From Solirubrobacteraceae bacterium (lineage in GTDB: Bacteria > Actinomycetota > Thermoleophilia > Solirubrobacterales > Solirubrobacteraceae), in contig JADGPO010000028.1 in the NCBI GenBank assembly GCA_017882405.1, forward strand, positions 1 to 5,509: 5,509 nucleotides of DNA, given 5' to 3'. Below are positions 4,678 through 5,509 of this stretch, piece by piece (position 1 is the first letter of the stretch; every line of letters starts with the position of its first letter). Both the position numbers and the translations under genes were made by a program. The notes beneath the pieces are model-generated. The model ran no database searches. It worked only from the letters and a program-made list of their open reading frames with translations, and was not told where the DNA came from.

Positions 4678-5509
4678 AGCCTGCCGGCACCATCGCCGGC
4701 GGACCGGTCGGCTCGACTCCGTACGGATACGGATCGGCGTCGAACACGGGGATCTGATCGAAGTCGTGCACCGGCACGGGGGTCGGCAGCTGCCACTCCG
4801 CGGATTTCGAGTTCCAGGGATTGGCGGGCGAAGGCTCGCGCTTGATCAGCAGCGACCAGATCAGGTTGACGAGGAAGACCAGCATCGAGAGTCCGATCAC
4901 GAACGCCGACACCGAGACCCAGATGTTCAGGGCCTGCAGGTGTGCGGGGTAGGTGACGACCCGCCTCGGCTGTCCCAGGATCCCGAGCGCGAACAGCGGG
5001 CCGAAGGTCGAGTTGAAGGCGATGAACAGCGACCAGAAGTGGATCCTGGCGAGACGCTCGTTGAAGCTGAAGCCCGTCATCTTCGGGCCCCAGTAGTAGA
5101 TCGCCGCGAACAGTGTGAACACCAGGCCGCCCATGATCGTGTAGTGGAAATGGGCCATCGAGAAGAAGCTGCCGTGCGTCGAGACGTCACTGGGGACGTC
5201 GGACAGGAACACTCCCGAGATGCCGCCGATCAGGAAGTTGAACACCCATCCCATGCAGAACAGCATCGGCACCGAGTAGCGGATTCGCCCGCGCCACAGC
5301 GTCCCCATCGCGCAGATGAACACGAACCCCGTCGGCAGCGAGATCAGCTCCGTCGAGAGCATGTAGAACGGCCGCAGGTCGGAGTTGATCCCGCTCATGA
5401 ACAGGTGGTGCTGCCAGACCATGAACGAGAGCAGGGCCACGCCCACCATCCCGCTCACGGCCAGCCGGTAGCCCCACAGCGGCTTGCGGCAGAACACCGG
5501 CAGAAGTTC
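4676..5509 (-). CDS. ctaD: Heme-copper oxidase subunit I, C-terminal 277 residues, open at right edge
   Basis: Subunit I holds low-spin heme a and the heme a3-Cu_B reduction centre in the membrane. Numbering from the edge residue, VWQHHLFMSG (31-40) has the Cu_B ligands His34-His35. AHFHYTIMGG (119-128) has His120 (heme a3) and His122 (heme a). Further family marks are YYWGPKMTGFSFNERLARIH (138-157), FNSTFGPLFALGILGQPRR (165-183) and the C-terminal NPWNSKSAEWQLPTPVP. About seven helices remain; the family is typically 520-600 residues, so roughly half is missing, including the Cu_B-ligand/Tyr helix VI. Two conserved positions differ by manual alignment. The K-channel Lys of PTGxK is Val63 (PTGFV), with an unusual Glu54 one helix face earlier. 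The His-Asp pair before the heme ligands (usually HDTYY) is HGSFF, so the Mg-site Asp is Gly113. The frame continues past the edge; the GTG at 5497 is an internal Val, not a start. The stop lies 12 bases before ctaE. Confidence 0.93.
   Translation of the reverse strand, partial: ELLPVFCRKPLWGYRLAVSGMVGVALLSFMVWQHHLFMSGINSDLRPFYMLSTELISLPTGFVFICAMGTLWRGRIRYSVPMLFCMGWVFNFLIGGISGVFLSDVPSDVSTHGSFFSMAHFHYTIMGGLVFTLFAAIYYWGPKMTGFSFNERLARIHFWSLFIAFNSTFGPLFALGILGQPRRVVTYPAHLQALNIWVSVSAFVIGLSMLVFLVNLIWSLLIKREPSPANPWNSKSAEWQLPTPVPVHDFDQIPVFDADPYPYGVEPTGPPAMVPAG

Noticed and set aside
4035..4796. The ctaG frame stays open upstream for 254 more codons, which would make a 528-residue protein.
   Set aside because: The extension lies wholly in another frame of ctaE and the end of ctaD, is rich in Arg/Gly/Asp-type shadow composition, and the CtaG family N-terminus begins at the ATG at 4034.

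Overview
The window is high-GC DNA with strongly GC-biased third codon positions. It carries a heme-copper oxidase gene cluster on the minus strand, next to a heme biosynthesis gene. The gene set (aa3/caa3-type subunits I and III, a CtaG-family assembly factor, Sco, heme O synthase), the GTG starts and the frequent CGATC words fit a high-GC Gram-positive, possibly a Thermoleophilia/Solirubrobacterales-like actinobacterium. No taxonomic marker is present, so the lineage is inference.

Right to left along the minus strand (the direction of transcription): the C-terminal 277 residues of oxidase subunit I (ctaD, 4676-5509, open at the window edge); subunit III (ctaE, 4037-4663); a CtaG/caa3-type assembly protein (3210-4034); an unrecognised 72-residue single-pass membrane protein (2975-3193); a Sco/SenC copper chaperone (2277-2978); and heme O synthase (ctaB/cyoE, 1358-2284). 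Gaps are 12, 2 and 16 bases, followed by overlaps of 4 (or 1) and 8 bases, so this reads as one translationally coupled operon. Together the genes make the oxidase core, load Cu_B and Cu_A, and farnesylate heme B on the way to heme A. Subunit II and heme A synthase are not in the window.

The operon ends in a 216-base convergent intergenic region (1142-1357) packed with inverted repeats. It faces a small plus-strand gene for a 72-residue two-helix membrane protein (923-1141). This gene diverges across only 31 bases from a YciI-family gene (604-891, minus), which is followed by hemB (1-556, minus, N-terminal 185 residues, open at the left edge). hemB makes porphobilinogen, the common heme precursor, and so links functionally to the oxidase operon.

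The most interesting point is that the oxidase subunits look divergent at conserved functional sites. Subunit I keeps the metal-ligand histidines visible here, but the K-channel lysine position is Val and the Asp of the Mg-site His-Asp pair is Gly. Subunit III has lost both the helix-III Glu and the WHF(V)D His/Asp. This suggests an oxidase with altered proton handling or an oxidase-derived NO reductase. The upstream part of ctaD would decide. No CRISPR array, tRNA, rRNA or insertion sequence was seen.
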